Positions 8,730 through 17,198 of a stretch of DNA of 64,000 nt are shown here, in pieces. The stretch covers positions 806,001 through 870,000 of the forward strand of contig NC_016609.1 of assembly GCF_000246855.1 (NCBI RefSeq). The letters are read 5' to 3'. The DNA is from Niastella koreensis GR20-10 (lineage in GTDB: Bacteria; Bacteroidota; Bacteroidia; Chitinophagales; Chitinophagaceae). Both the position numbers and the translations under genes were made by a program. The notes beneath the pieces were generated by a model. That model was given only the letters and a program-made list of their open reading frames with translations, made no database searches and was not told where the DNA came from. Positions within the stretch are counted from its first letter, which is position 1. Every line of letters starts with the position of its first letter.

Positions 8730-9650
8730 TTACTCAACTCCTTTTACTTTCATATCTAATTCATAAATAGCTTCGGACGCGGTGATGAATAATTTGTTTC
8801 GCTGTTTACCGTAAAATGCAACATTTGCCGTCCACTTTTCAGGAATATCTATGTGCGCTATTTGCTTACCCTGGCTGTTGAAAACAGTCACGCCTTTACC
8901 GGTGAGGTAAATATTCCCCTTGTTATCGATCGTCATGCCATCGGAGCCAAGATTTACAAATAATTCCCCATTGCTTAATGAACCATTTTTATTAATGGTG
9001 TAACGGTATGTTTTATTGCCGTTGAGGTCCGACACGTACAGTTGACTTCCATCAAGCGTGCCTACAATTCCATTGGGGCGTTTCATGCTATCAATTAATG
9101 GTTGCGGGGTTCTGCTGCCGCGTAACAACACATATACTTTCTCTGCTTCCATTTCGGGTTTTGTTCTCGTCCACCAGGTACGTTGATAATAAGGATCAGT
9201 GAAATAAATATTTCCACCGGGTGATACCCATACATCATTGGGACCATTTAATTTTTTGCCATCCACATCATTGATCAGCACTTTAATTTTTTTCTTCCGG
9301 TCAATAGACCACAGCTGGTTTTGTTCATCGGCGCAGGAGATCAGGTTGCCGTTCCTGTCGAAGTACATGCCGTTAGAGCGGCCGGCGCTGTCCATAAAAA
9401 GGGATAGATGACCATTGATGTCGTATTTCCAGATCTTGTTATTGGGCTGATCGGTAAAATAAACATCCCCCCTGCTGTCGGTGGCCGGGCCTTCGGTAAA
9501 ACTGAATTGACGGGCAATTAACCGGGGCGTGGCGCCGTCGGCTATAATATTTGAATCAATGGTTTGATTGTTCTGGGCATTCCCTACCAAACTGGTGCAA
9601 TACAAAGCGGCCAACAATAATAGTCTCTTTCTGAAGATTTTCATGCTCAA
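8730..9650 (-). CDS. SMP-30/gluconolactonase-like secreted protein
   Basis: 306 residues with a signal peptide (about 1-25, LVGNAQ) and a six-bladed beta-propeller of the SMP-30/gluconolactonase/LRE type. Family metal-site motifs are visible: FTEGPATDSRG (about 51), GRSNGMYFDRNGNLI (about 90), KLNGPNDVWVSPGGNIYFTDP (about 132) and RPNGIVGTLDG (about 192), containing the conserved Glu, Asn and Asp ligands. Such enzymes hydrolyse sugar or other lactones; being exported, it may act on extracellular sugar lactones. The start could be Met1 or Met3. Transcription ends at the strong hairpin just downstream, so it is probably a separate unit from the MBOAT pair. The substrate is not predictable. Confidence 0.85.
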   Translation of the reverse strand: MSMKIFRKRLLLLAALYCTSLVGNAQNNQTIDSNIIADGATPRLIARQFSFTEGPATDSRGDVYFTDQPNNKIWKYDINGHLSLFMDSAGRSNGMYFDRNGNLISCADEQNQLWSIDRKKKIKVLINDVDGKKLNGPNDVWVSPGGNIYFTDPYYQRTWWTRTKPEMEAEKVYVLLRGSRTPQPLIDSMKRPNGIVGTLDGSQLYVSDLNGNKTYRYTINKNGSLSNGELFVNLGSDGMTIDNKGNIYLTGKGVTVFNSQGKQIAHIDIPEKWTANVAFYGKQRNKLFITASEAIYELDMKVKGVE

Positions 9651-9770
9651 ATAGGATTAGACATTGAAGATACAACGCAGAATGTTTTAGCAGACAACAC
9701 AGGTCGTGGAAAAAACGGTTGACTGATATGAACAATTAAATAATATGTGTTTTGCGGTCAGTAAAGAACA

Positions 9771-9811
9771 GACCCTCCCACAATCCGGACCGGGATCGGG
9801 GAGGGCCTTTT
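9771..9811. terminator. GC-rich hairpin after the cytolysin-like gene, possibly bidirectional
   Basis: CCCTCCC (9773-9779) pairs with GGGAGGG (9799-9805) around a 19-nt loop. On the minus strand, after the cytolysin-like gene, it is followed by TCTGTTCTTT; on the plus strand by TTTTCTTTT. The T-runs on both sides suit a bidirectional terminator. Confidence 0.5.
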
Positions 9812-9834
9812 CTTTTGCACCGGGCACGTACCTT

Positions 9835-11544
9835 TTATTGGTTGGTTATCGTAAACAATGCATAAAAGCAATGCACGCGGTCGGTATTGGAACACCAGCG
9901 GCCGGCCATAAAAGTTCCATATTTGTAATCGTTGGGTCTGCTTGCCAACATATCTGAACCAACAAATACTTCATTCAGCATTTTGTCAACGGTTTCTACC
10001 CGGTTCATACCATGAAAACCCAATGCAGCCAGGTCATTGTCCTTATGGTTGGTATTGATATTACATTTGAACCGGAACAATAACCTGTTTTCAGTGGCCA
10101 GCAGGGGATTGATGGTAAGGCTGCGGGTGCCATTGGGAATATTCTTTATTTCCGGACGCAGGGTATTACCAGCCCTGATGTCGGCATAATTGATCACGGT
10201 GCGGTTGGGGGCATTGCCCTTATAATCCCACAGGGTTGAGTTGTACAACATTCTTATGGGTTGTTTCTGTGGATTGGTTTCCCATACCTCCACGCCTACA
10301 GTGCCCCAGGCATAGCTGCAATCGCCGCCATGAATATCCTCGATGGCCACGTTGTGCAACTGGATCTTAATACCCGTAGCAGGGGTACATTGTCTTTCTG
10401 TGTAGGTGGTAGTGCTGCGGGTAGCGCAGGTGGCATTATCATTCAGGTACTTCAGTTCGTAGCTGATGGCAACCGGCGCCACATTGGGATCGAGGCGTAA
10501 CCCATTTTGTACATAGTCATCAAACGACTGCAGCTGGCTGGGCGAAGTAAGGCTGATGGTATTGGCCGCATCGCCGCCAAAGAAGAAACCGCTGATTTGC
10601 ATGTTGGCGATGGTGCGTTGATAATTCAACCGCGCATTCGCCGATACCGAAACAGAGCCGGAGCTATACGTAAAGTCCAGTGCGGCCTGTATAGCCTCCC
10701 GGCTTGAATCGGATGAGATCAAGATGTAGCCCAGCCGGCCATAATTCACCTTGTTTACATAAACAAGATTGGGGTATGACGCGTTGTTGGCTGCCAGTAC
10801 TCTTCCGTCGGCCCGGTTAAGCATAACAGAAAAGTATACTTGTGTAAGCTTGGCGATAAATACGTTTTTATTGGATGACTTCAGGTAGTTGAAGCTGGCG
10901 TTCAGATCGGCCCCGTAACCGGTAAAGCCGGCGCCAATTTCAAAAGCCAGTTGTTCGGATGAGTTCATTGATTTTACTTCTACTGAAATCCGGCTTGCAT
11001 TTTTTACATTCCCGCCTTTGCGCATCAGGTTGCCGATGCCATCGTTCACCCCGCCCAGGTTAGGTTGTACATTTTCAATAGAGCTGCCGCTGAATGCTGC
11101 CGAATACAGATCGGTAGTAATGTCATATGGTGTCAGTTGCAGGTTGGTAGGCGCATTATAGGTGCCATCTATAAATGCGTTGTCGTAATAAATAGCCCCG
11201 GGGTAGATCTTGTCGTTCTGATTACCCAGCACGATCTTGGTATAATCACCTTTTTCTTCACTCACCACTTCGGTGGTGCAATACCGTCCATTTGCGTCGG
11301 GAGCAGAGGCCGATGTAGCGGAAGAAACGGTTTTTTTAGCGCTGGTAGTACCGCGTTGCATACGGAAGCTGGGGTTGGTGGCATTGGCCGGTACAATATA
11401 TTTGATGGCCGTACTGCCTTTTATGAGAAAGGGAACGGTGCCTTTCAGTTTTATAGGGGTAAAGTTTCTAATGGGCGCTATTTGCGCTGTAAGGGCGCTG
11501 GTGATAAGCTGAACCAGGCAAATCAGTAATAGTATTTTTTTCAT
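9835..11544 (-). CDS. Cholesterol-dependent cytolysin (thiol-activated cytolysin) family homologue
   Basis: 569 residues with a Sec signal peptide (about 1-20). The middle of the protein follows the CDC core in order: IYPGAIYYDNAFI (about 113; CDCs have VYPGAL), QLAFEIGAGFTGYGADLNASF (about 198), KLTQVYFSVMLN (about 232; CDC KQIYYNVNVN), VNKVNYGRLGYILISS (about 263; CDC VAYGRxVYLKL), FFFGGDAANTI (about 320; CDC IYGGSA) and PVAISYELKYLNDN (about 357; CDC PIAYTTNFLKDN). The two segments that become membrane hairpins in CDCs can thus be located. The C-terminal part (about 385-569) does not resemble CDC domain 4, and I see no Trp-rich undecapeptide. Predicted secreted pore-forming protein, target unknown. 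It is the last gene of a four-gene block downstream of a two-component pair. Confidence 0.82.
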   Translation of the reverse strand: MKKILLLICLVQLITSALTAQIAPIRNFTPIKLKGTVPFLIKGSTAIKYIVPANATNPSFRMQRGTTSAKKTVSSATSASAPDANGRYCTTEVVSEEKGDYTKIVLGNQNDKIYPGAIYYDNAFIDGTYNAPTNLQLTPYDITTDLYSAAFSGSSIENVQPNLGGVNDGIGNLMRKGGNVKNASRISVEVKSMNSSEQLAFEIGAGFTGYGADLNASFNYLKSSNKNVFIAKLTQVYFSVMLNRADGRVLAANNASYPNLVYVNKVNYGRLGYILISSDSSREAIQAALDFTYSSGSVSVSANARLNYQRTIANMQISGFFFGGDAANTISLTSPSQLQSFDDYVQNGLRLDPNVAPVAISYELKYLNDNATCATRSTTTYTERQCTPATGIKIQLHNVAIEDIHGGDCSYAWGTVGVEVWETNPQKQPIRMLYNSTLWDYKGNAPNRTVINYADIRAGNTLRPEIKNIPNGTRSLTINPLLATENRLLFRFKCNINTNHKDNDLAALGFHGMNRVETVDKMLNEVFVGSDMLASRPNDYKYGTFMAGRWCSNTDRVHCFYALFTITNQ

Positions 11545-11576
11545 TTTGAGATTTGTTTACAGGTTAATGTTGTTGA

Positions 11577-12356
11577 TTATCTTTTTACAGAGATGATCTC
11601 CGTTCTTGATACAAGCTTTGCGTTTTGGAACAATTCAAATTTTACAATGCCAAAGTCGGGTGAGAACCAGGTAATGCCGGTCGACTTCATTTGATTGGTC
11701 ATGGTTTGCATCATCTGTTTGGCCTTATCGCTCATGCCAGGAAAATCTACTTCCACATCAACCTGGTTGCTGATCTTGTAACAATCCCAGCTGCCGGCAG
11801 GAGTGGTTACTTTTTCCTTCCCGTCTACCTTGCGTTCTTTATAGCGATATTTCATGTTGGTCTTTTTGCCCTTCCTTTCAAAGCTCATGGTGCCAGTGGC
11901 ATCGGGCAGGGTTTGTCCGGCAGATACCGCAATGGGGTATTCAACCATCGATGCTTCAATAGTGGCATTGGGGTCCTGGGCGTGGGCGCGCAGCATGCTG
12001 GCCATGTCGAAATAAATGGTTTTACCATCGCATTTATAACTGTACTTCATGTTGCTTACATGATTGTTTGCGCGGGTGGTATCGCTGGCTTCGGCATAGG
12101 CTACCGTCATGCCGCCTTCATTTTTAACGGAGACTATTTTTGTAAACTGACAGCTGATTTCTTTTCCGGCGCCATCGTAACTTTTGGTAATTATTTCGGC
12201 GCCGGGTTCAAAGAAGATGAGTTTGTTGCAGGCTGCGGGGCCTGCATCGGGTTTATCTTCTGTAATGGCTGCCGTCAATTGTTTACCGGGTTTATTGGTA
12301 GACGCAGTATTATTACAGGCCGTCCAAAGAACGGCGATCAATAACAGGTGTCTCAT
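11577..12356 (-). CDS. TapB-like lipoprotein/secreted protein
   Basis: 259 residues from ATG 12356-12354, whose product begins MRHLLLIAVLWTACNN, a plausible lipoprotein signal with Cys15. A longer frame to 12419 would overlap the upstream gene and bury the signal, so I reject it. The body is a beta-rich domain resembling TapB-family/DUF3108-like envelope proteins: TPAGSWDCYKISNQ near residue 195 and TWFSPDFGIVKFELFQ near 230 match the C-terminal pattern of that group (thermolabile conversion step, then 'pathway to coupled response' motif). No catalytic residues are evident. It lies 32 bp upstream of the cytolysin-like gene on the same strand, so the two are probably co-expressed. A role as a partner or self-protection factor is possible but unsupported. 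Confidence 0.6.
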   Translation of the reverse strand: MRHLLLIAVLWTACNNTASTNKPGKQLTAAITEDKPDAGPAACNKLIFFEPGAEIITKSYDGAGKEISCQFTKIVSVKNEGGMTVAYAEASDTTRANNHVSNMKYSYKCDGKTIYFDMASMLRAHAQDPNATIEASMVEYPIAVSAGQTLPDATGTMSFERKGKKTNMKYRYKERKVDGKEKVTTPAGSWDCYKISNQVDVEVDFPGMSDKAKQMMQTMTNQMKSTGITWFSPDFGIVKFELFQNAKLVSRTEIISVKR

Positions 12357-12399
12357 TACTTTTTTTTTAGTGTGAAAGGTGGTTTTATACAAAAGGTTG

Positions 12400-12858
12400 T
12401 CAGAGTGATATGGTTTCAAAACTGCCTGCTGTTATTTTTAGTTTGTTCCCGTTCCGGTCCTGTAACTGACCTTCAAAGGTTCCGTTCAATAACAAAAAGG
12501 CACCCTGTTGCTTTGCTTCCCGTATGGTTATTTTTAAATAATCACCAGCCTGTTGGGGAAAGTAACTTTTATGGTTAATGGAGAATTCAGCTTTGCCGCC
12601 CCGGGTGTCTATTGAAAAAACACCAGGCCCTTTTACGCCGGTCCATTCAATCCCTATCACCATTTCGTTATTGGCCCCGTTGATGCAGGCAAGGGAAGTT
12701 TGTTTTACCGCATAGCCCCGCGCATGGGTGGAGTCGGCGGTATATAACTGTCCGTTTGCCTGGAAGCGGAGTGCACCTTTTGATCCCGGATCGCCTTTCC
12801 GGCTACTCATTATAACAGGGATCAATAGTAGCAACAGTAAGTGCTGGTAGTTTTTCAT
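12400..12858 (-). CDS. Small secreted protein, DUF6252-like
   Basis: 152 residues with a signal peptide (about 1-18) followed by a single beta-sandwich-like domain. The C-terminal pattern LLNGTFEGQLQDRNGNKLKI then TAGSFETI is typical of a common Bacteroidota secreted family (DUF6252-like), whose function is not known. The N-terminal part reads RFQANGQLYTADSTHARGY, also usual for that group. It sits 10 bp after the OmpA-like gene and 43 bp before the TapB-like gene on the same strand, so it belongs to the cytolysin-associated block. No enzymatic motif is visible. Confidence 0.6.
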   Translation of the reverse strand: MKNYQHLLLLLLIPVIMSSRKGDPGSKGALRFQANGQLYTADSTHARGYAVKQTSLACINGANNEMVIGIEWTGVKGPGVFSIDTRGGKAEFSINHKSYFPQQAGDYLKITIREAKQQGAFLLLNGTFEGQLQDRNGNKLKITAGSFETISL

Positions 12859-12868
12859 CTGATGTAGC

Positions 12869-13987
12869 TTAGAGCTTCACGAACTGGGTCAGAAATCCTT
12901 TGAGCTTTTGTCCGGTCTGGCCGGTTTGCATGGCGTTTGCCTTTGCCATTATTTTATTGCTTACGCCGGTAACAATGCGGTCGACATTTAACTGGAATTT
13001 CTGCACCAGGTACGACTTCATTTGTTCAACTTTCTGTTTAACCAAAGCATCAGCGGCTGTACCGGTTGCCATATTGCTTACATCGGTTGTGCCGGTTGTA
13101 CCAGTTGTACCGGTTGATTGTACAAACCCTGCCGGTTGCTGGTCCTGCCCGTTGATCTGGATGTTCAGGCTGGGATCAGCCTGCATGGCCTTGCCCAATG
13201 TATCCAGCACGGGATAGGATTGTTGCGTCATTACATTGGTTTGCGGATTGAAGCTGATATCGCTGGTAACTGCCGAGCCCTGTTCAAACAGCTGTTTGAT
13301 GAGTAAGCGCCTGGCATCGGCTTCACCGGCTGCAATGCGGATGTTGCTGATATAAATCGCATCTGGCGGCGCCGGAACGGATTCGCCACCGGCTATAAAG
13401 AAATTGTTGCGGTATTCAGGCAGCACCAGCTTGGGCATATCCACCACTTTGGTATCGTCGAGATAAACGCGCAGGCGGGTCTTGTTAACTGAGATGCTTA
13501 CGTGCAATACCCTGTCGATATAACCGGCCAGGCTGAAGTCGCTTTTGCTACTGAGGTCCTGCACATCTTTGGTAACAACCAGGTCGGGGTAGCCGGTCAT
13601 GTTTTGTAAGGTAACCGCCGTTTTTTTGTAATAGATGTTTCCGGCACTTACATCGCTGATGGTGGTAAGCCCGAACACGGCACGGCATGATTCCTTTTTT
13701 ACCACCAGGTCAAACTCGATGGTGCAATCTTCCGGCAGTTTCTTTTTCAATTCAGGATTAACGGCCACATTCCCGCTTACCTTCAACCATTTTCCGGGAA
13801 GGCCATCCAGTTCCACCACCGCGCCTTCGCTGCTGGTGCTCCATTTGGCCGGGAAATCGCCCAGCGGGTCTTGTGAGAAGTTGTCTTCAAACAGCACATT
13901 CCCGCCGGGAATGAAATCTGAAGACTGGGCAAACAGGCAACCTGCTGAAGGAAGCAAGAGCAGCAGGCAGACAATTAAAGTTTTCAT
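12869..13987 (-). CDS. Secreted protein with LamG/jelly-roll-like domain and degenerate OmpA-like C-terminus
   Basis: 372 residues. Signal peptide at about 1-20, then LFEDNFSQDPLGDFPAKW, the usual opening of Bacteroidota proteins with a concanavalin-like domain (about 30-225). From about 245 the sequence SYPVLDTLGKAMQADPSLNIQINGQ is the OmpA/MotB pattern (LxxLAxxLxxxPxxxIxIxGHT), but the usual His-Thr-Asp after the Gly is replaced by QDQQ. It is followed by a low-complexity Thr/Gly stretch encoded by 9-bp repeats at about 13083-13115. Peptidoglycan binding is therefore doubtful. It is the first of four co-oriented genes ending with the cytolysin-like gene. The shared 10-bp spacing to the next gene suggests one transcript. 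Confidence 0.65.
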   Translation of the reverse strand: MKTLIVCLLLLLPSAGCLFAQSSDFIPGGNVLFEDNFSQDPLGDFPAKWSTSSEGAVVELDGLPGKWLKVSGNVAVNPELKKKLPEDCTIEFDLVVKKESCRAVFGLTTISDVSAGNIYYKKTAVTLQNMTGYPDLVVTKDVQDLSSKSDFSLAGYIDRVLHVSISVNKTRLRVYLDDTKVVDMPKLVLPEYRNNFFIAGGESVPAPPDAIYISNIRIAAGEADARRLLIKQLFEQGSAVTSDISFNPQTNVMTQQSYPVLDTLGKAMQADPSLNIQINGQDQQPAGFVQSTGTTGTTGTTDVSNMATGTAADALVKQKVEQMKSYLVQKFQLNVDRIVTGVSNKIMAKANAMQTGQTGQKLKGFLTQFVKL

Positions 13988-14105
13988 TTGTTATTAATTT
14001 CCCGTAAAACTAACCGGGAAGCGGGGGTGCATCAACTACATCATCATGTAGTAACGGCAGAGAAATTAAAAATGAAGAATGAGGAACAGAGAAATGAGAA
14101 AGGGA

Positions 14106-14306
14106 GAAATATTGAATATCGAATGTCGAATATCGAATGTTGAAGTGAGAGGCAAGTTGATAGGGTTGACAGGGTTGATAAAGTTGACATGTTGACCAGT
14201 TAACAAGTTGACGAGTTAATACGTTAACTGGTTGAGATGTTAACAGGTTGAACGATATCGCGAGGTTGCCAAACTCCCCCTCCACCGGAGGGGGCTGGGG
14301 GGAGGC
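14106..14306. repeat. Word-repeat region (GTTGACNN family) with a 51-bp GC-rich core
   Basis: This 320-bp gap between the response regulator and the OmpA-like gene holds three parts. There is an ATATCGAATGT-type repeat (14108-14146), an array of 8-9-nt words (GTTGATAAA, GTTGACAT, GTTGACCA, GTTAACAA; 14152-14255), and a 51-bp core (14256-14306) containing CCCCCTCCACCGGAGGGGG. The core recurs at 60590-60640 with one mismatch. The core abuts the regulator's stop codon at 14308. Confidence 0.85.
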
Positions 14307-14307
14307 T

Positions 14308-14943
14308 TTAGATAAGTTTATCTTTAATAGCCTTAGATACCGCTTCCGTAGCGGAGTGTACATGCAATTTATCGTAGATCTTTTTGATGTGGAAGCGAAC
14401 GGTATCGATGCTGATCTTTAATTCGGAAGCGATCATTTTATAACTATACCCATTTACCAGGTATTGTAGGATGGCCATTTCTTTTTCGGTGAGATTGCTT
14501 TTTTCCTGGTCGGTTGTTTTGGCGGGAGGCACCATCAGCAATACTTTCCTGGCAACAGAACCGGTCATGGGCGCGCCACCGGTGAGCGCCATGCGGATGG
14601 CGGAAGGTATTTCTTCGGTGGCATAACGTTTCAGGATATAGCCGGAGGCTCCGGCGCAAATAGCATTGAAGATATTTTCATTGTCATCAAAAACGGTGAG
14701 CATGATCACCGGCAGTTTATCATTGATTGCGCTGATGCGCCGCATGGCTTCCACGCCATTCACTACCGGCATATCTATGTCCATCAGCACCACATCGGGT
14801 TGCAGTTCCCTGATGTCCGTTTCAACGGTCTCTGCGTTCGGCATAGCCGCCACCAGGTCAAACCCCTGTTCTTCGGTGATCAGGGCTTCCATGCTGTGAC
14901 GCAACGCTTCATTATCATCGTATAACAATACCTTAATAGCCAT
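14308..14943 (-). CDS. NarL/LuxR-type response regulator
   Basis: 211 residues. The receiver domain (about 1-120) has the acidic pair in LLYDDNEA (Asp9, Asp10), phospho-acceptor Asp55 in VVLMDIDMP, the Thr of IMLTVFDD (about 83) and Lys of YILKRYA (about 105). The DNA-binding domain (about 147-205) is of the LuxR type: LTEKEMAILQYLVNGYSYKM then IASELKISIDTVRFHIKKIY. It lies 41 bp after the histidine kinase gene, so the two form a pair. The genes downstream on the same strand end with the cytolysin-like gene, which makes that block a candidate target, but a 320-bp repeat-filled gap separates them and a different promoter is possible. Confidence 0.92.
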   Translation of the reverse strand: MAIKVLLYDDNEALRHSMEALITEEQGFDLVAAMPNAETVETDIRELQPDVVLMDIDMPVVNGVEAMRRISAINDKLPVIMLTVFDDNENIFNAICAGASGYILKRYATEEIPSAIRMALTGGAPMTGSVARKVLLMVPPAKTTDQEKSNLTEKEMAILQYLVNGYSYKMIASELKISIDTVRFHIKKIYDKLHVHSATEAVSKAIKDKLI

Positions 14944-14984
14944 AAATAAAAATAGGGTGTGTTTGGACAGGCAGGCCTACATGA

Positions 14985-17198
14985 TCATGTAGTAGGAATG
15001 CGTAAGATAATGGCAGTACCTTTTCCCGGTTTTGAAAAAATGGTCAGCCACCCTTTCAGGGAGTCTGCCCTGGCCTGCATATTTTTCAACCCGCTGCTGG
15101 AGGTTTGTTGCTCCATATCGAAACCACGGCCATCATCAACCACCTGCAATTGAAGATCGGTATCTATTTTTTCCAGCTTTACCTGTACCTGCGTGGCGTT
15201 GGCATACTTGGCAATATTATTCACGGCCTCCCTGAATACCAGTAACAGTTCGCGCCGCTGGTTCATGTCGAGCGCTTTGTCCAGCACTTTTTCATCGATA
15301 TTAATAACAGTGTGCACATTCTTTGATTCCAGCGTTTGCGCTACGTACTCCCGCATCCTGATCACGATGTTCTCCAGCTTATCGTTCTCGGGTTTTACCG
15401 CCCAAACAATATCACTGATGCCCTGTTGTGCTGCGGCCGATTGCTCGGTTATCTTTTGCAGAAAGGCCGATGTTCTGGCCTGGTCTTTTTGCAGGTTCTT
15501 TTCCGAAACTTCCGACAATATCTTAATACTGGTAAGGGTAGAACCGATCTCATCGTGCAGGTCTTTCGCAATATTGTTACGAACGTCCAGCAGGGCTTCC
15601 TGTTCCCTGATCTTTCTGCGCAGCTGGTACCGGTTAAACAGGAAGTACCCAACAAGGGCCAGCAGTAATACGCCGCCGAGGATCAGGTTGCGAATGAGGG
15701 TGGAATTGCGAAGTTGTTTTTGTTGCAGTTGTTTTTCCTTTTCTGCCAGTTGTAACTGTTGTTCATTGTTCCGGGCCAGCAGTTGTTGTTTCTCCAGCTC
15801 TTCATCCTGCTGTTTTATTTTTAGCTCCTGCAGCTCTTTGGCTTTGGACAGCAGCTCGATCTCGTTTTCTTTATGCTGGGCTTCCAGCAGGTTCCCATCC
15901 AGCAGTGCTTTTTGTTTTTCTATCTGTAATTCCTTTATCCGTTGTTCACTGGCCAGTTTCAGGATCTCATTGTCCTTCTTCTCCGTTTCGTATTCGATCT
16001 TTACTTTTTCAATATTGGCCAGGGCGCTGGCGGTGGCAATGGAATCGCGGTAGGAGGTATAGATCTTGAAATACCGGTACGCCGTTTCAAAATTCTTATG
16101 GGCAAAGTAAAAATTACTCATCTTTTCATAGGCGTTCCCGATGTTTTCCTTATTCCCCATTTGATTGGAAAGCGCTAAGCCCTTCTCGTAGTATGCCATA
16201 GCGCCGGCAGAATCATTGGTGGCATTGGCCAGGTTACCCGCTGAAACGTACAGCCTCGACAACATGGGTTTATTATCGGTTTCCTCAAAAAGGGCAATCG
16301 ATTTATTCTGCCATTCCAGTGAGCGCGCATAGTCTTTCACCTTTATATAATAGGTGGACATACCCGAGTAGGCGCTTGCCTTTAGTTTTATATTGTTGAT
16401 CTTTTCGGCATACACTACCGCCCGCTTCAGGTGGTCGAGGGCCAATGCAAAAGAATCTTTGAGAATGTACAGTTGTCCGATGTTGATGTGAGGAATGATC
16501 AGCGCCTGGAGATTGTTTTGCTTTTCGCGGTAGAAGATACTTTTCTTTTGAAAGTCTATGGCTTCATCAGTACGGCTCATTAAATAATACACGGATGAGA
16601 TATTACTATAGGTTTCGCCAAGCCCGGCATTGTCATCATACTTTTCGTACAACCGCAATGCTTTCAGGAACCAGTTCATGGCCTGGTTATTTTTACTGAG
16701 CGACAGGTACACCGAAGCCATATTGCTGTATACTTCGGCAGTCTTTAATGATTGTTCCTTTTCCAGCCCCATATCCAGCACTGCCTGAAAGTTTTCGGCT
16801 GCTTCGCCGTTCTTACCCTGATCGAGCAGGTAAAGTCCTGTTCTGTTCTTTGAATTAATGAGGAGGAAGGTATCTTTTAGTTGCAGGGCAACAGGCAGGA
16901 TCAATGAATCATATTTTTTAACTGCAGCCATTTTCCCATTCGCTACCATGATCTCGGCTATTTGATCATTGGCTGTGGCGGAGAATAATTTTAAATTGTT
17001 CTTTTCGGATACCCGCAGTACTTCATTGCATTTGCTGATGGCTGAATCAGTATTCCCCTTTTTATAAAGCAGTGCCGCTTCGTTCAGCGAGCGTCTGATG
17101 GTTACCGTATCTACCGGGGGTGTTTTCTTCTGGCAAAAAGCGGGGTGATAAAAAAGGAGTGCTGGTAGTAACAGAAGGGTTTTAACAGTGCGCTTCAT
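14985..17198 (-). CDS. TPR-containing sensor histidine kinase (HisKA_3/NarX type)
   Basis: 737 residues from ATG 17198-17196, chosen because MKRTVKTLLLLPALLFYHPA is a clean signal peptide; a longer frame to 17234 adds 12 residues. The exported sensor part (about 40-400) is built of about eight TPR repeats. A charged Gln/Glu/Lys-rich coiled coil (about 400-500) and one transmembrane helix (about 508-525, LILGGVLLLALVGYFLF) follow. The cytoplasmic kinase has the HisKA_3 box KDLHDEIGSTLTSIKIL with the phospho-His at about 549. A HATPase domain carries NNIAKYANA and VVDDGRGFD, and the end is SGLKNMQARADSLKG. It is partner to the NarL-type regulator 41 bp downstream. The ligand is unknown; TPR sensors of this phylum often sense envelope or nutrient state. 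Confidence 0.92.
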   Translation of the reverse strand: MKRTVKTLLLLPALLFYHPAFCQKKTPPVDTVTIRRSLNEAALLYKKGNTDSAISKCNEVLRVSEKNNLKLFSATANDQIAEIMVANGKMAAVKKYDSLILPVALQLKDTFLLINSKNRTGLYLLDQGKNGEAAENFQAVLDMGLEKEQSLKTAEVYSNMASVYLSLSKNNQAMNWFLKALRLYEKYDDNAGLGETYSNISSVYYLMSRTDEAIDFQKKSIFYREKQNNLQALIIPHINIGQLYILKDSFALALDHLKRAVVYAEKINNIKLKASAYSGMSTYYIKVKDYARSLEWQNKSIALFEETDNKPMLSRLYVSAGNLANATNDSAGAMAYYEKGLALSNQMGNKENIGNAYEKMSNFYFAHKNFETAYRYFKIYTSYRDSIATASALANIEKVKIEYETEKKDNEILKLASEQRIKELQIEKQKALLDGNLLEAQHKENEIELLSKAKELQELKIKQQDEELEKQQLLARNNEQQLQLAEKEKQLQQKQLRNSTLIRNLILGGVLLLALVGYFLFNRYQLRRKIREQEALLDVRNNIAKDLHDEIGSTLTSIKILSEVSEKNLQKDQARTSAFLQKITEQSAAAQQGISDIVWAVKPENDKLENIVIRMREYVAQTLESKNVHTVINIDEKVLDKALDMNQRRELLLVFREAVNNIAKYANATQVQVKLEKIDTDLQLQVVDDGRGFDMEQQTSSSGLKNMQARADSLKGWLTIFSKPGKGTAIILRIPTT

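Noticed and set aside
8624-8737. Upstream ATG start for the MBOAT gene
   Set aside because: The extension crosses a perfect terminator hairpin of the preceding gene and lacks family similarity; GTG at 8623 fits the conserved N-terminus.
11691-12344. 217-codon plus-strand open frame
   Set aside because: It is antisense to the TapB-like gene; the protein lacks any family pattern and the frame opens because of codon bias on the other strand.
15193-16053. 286-codon plus-strand open frame rich in Ser and Cys
   Set aside because: Antisense to the coiled coil and kinase part of the histidine kinase; the Ser/Cys/Phe-rich composition is a typical shadow.
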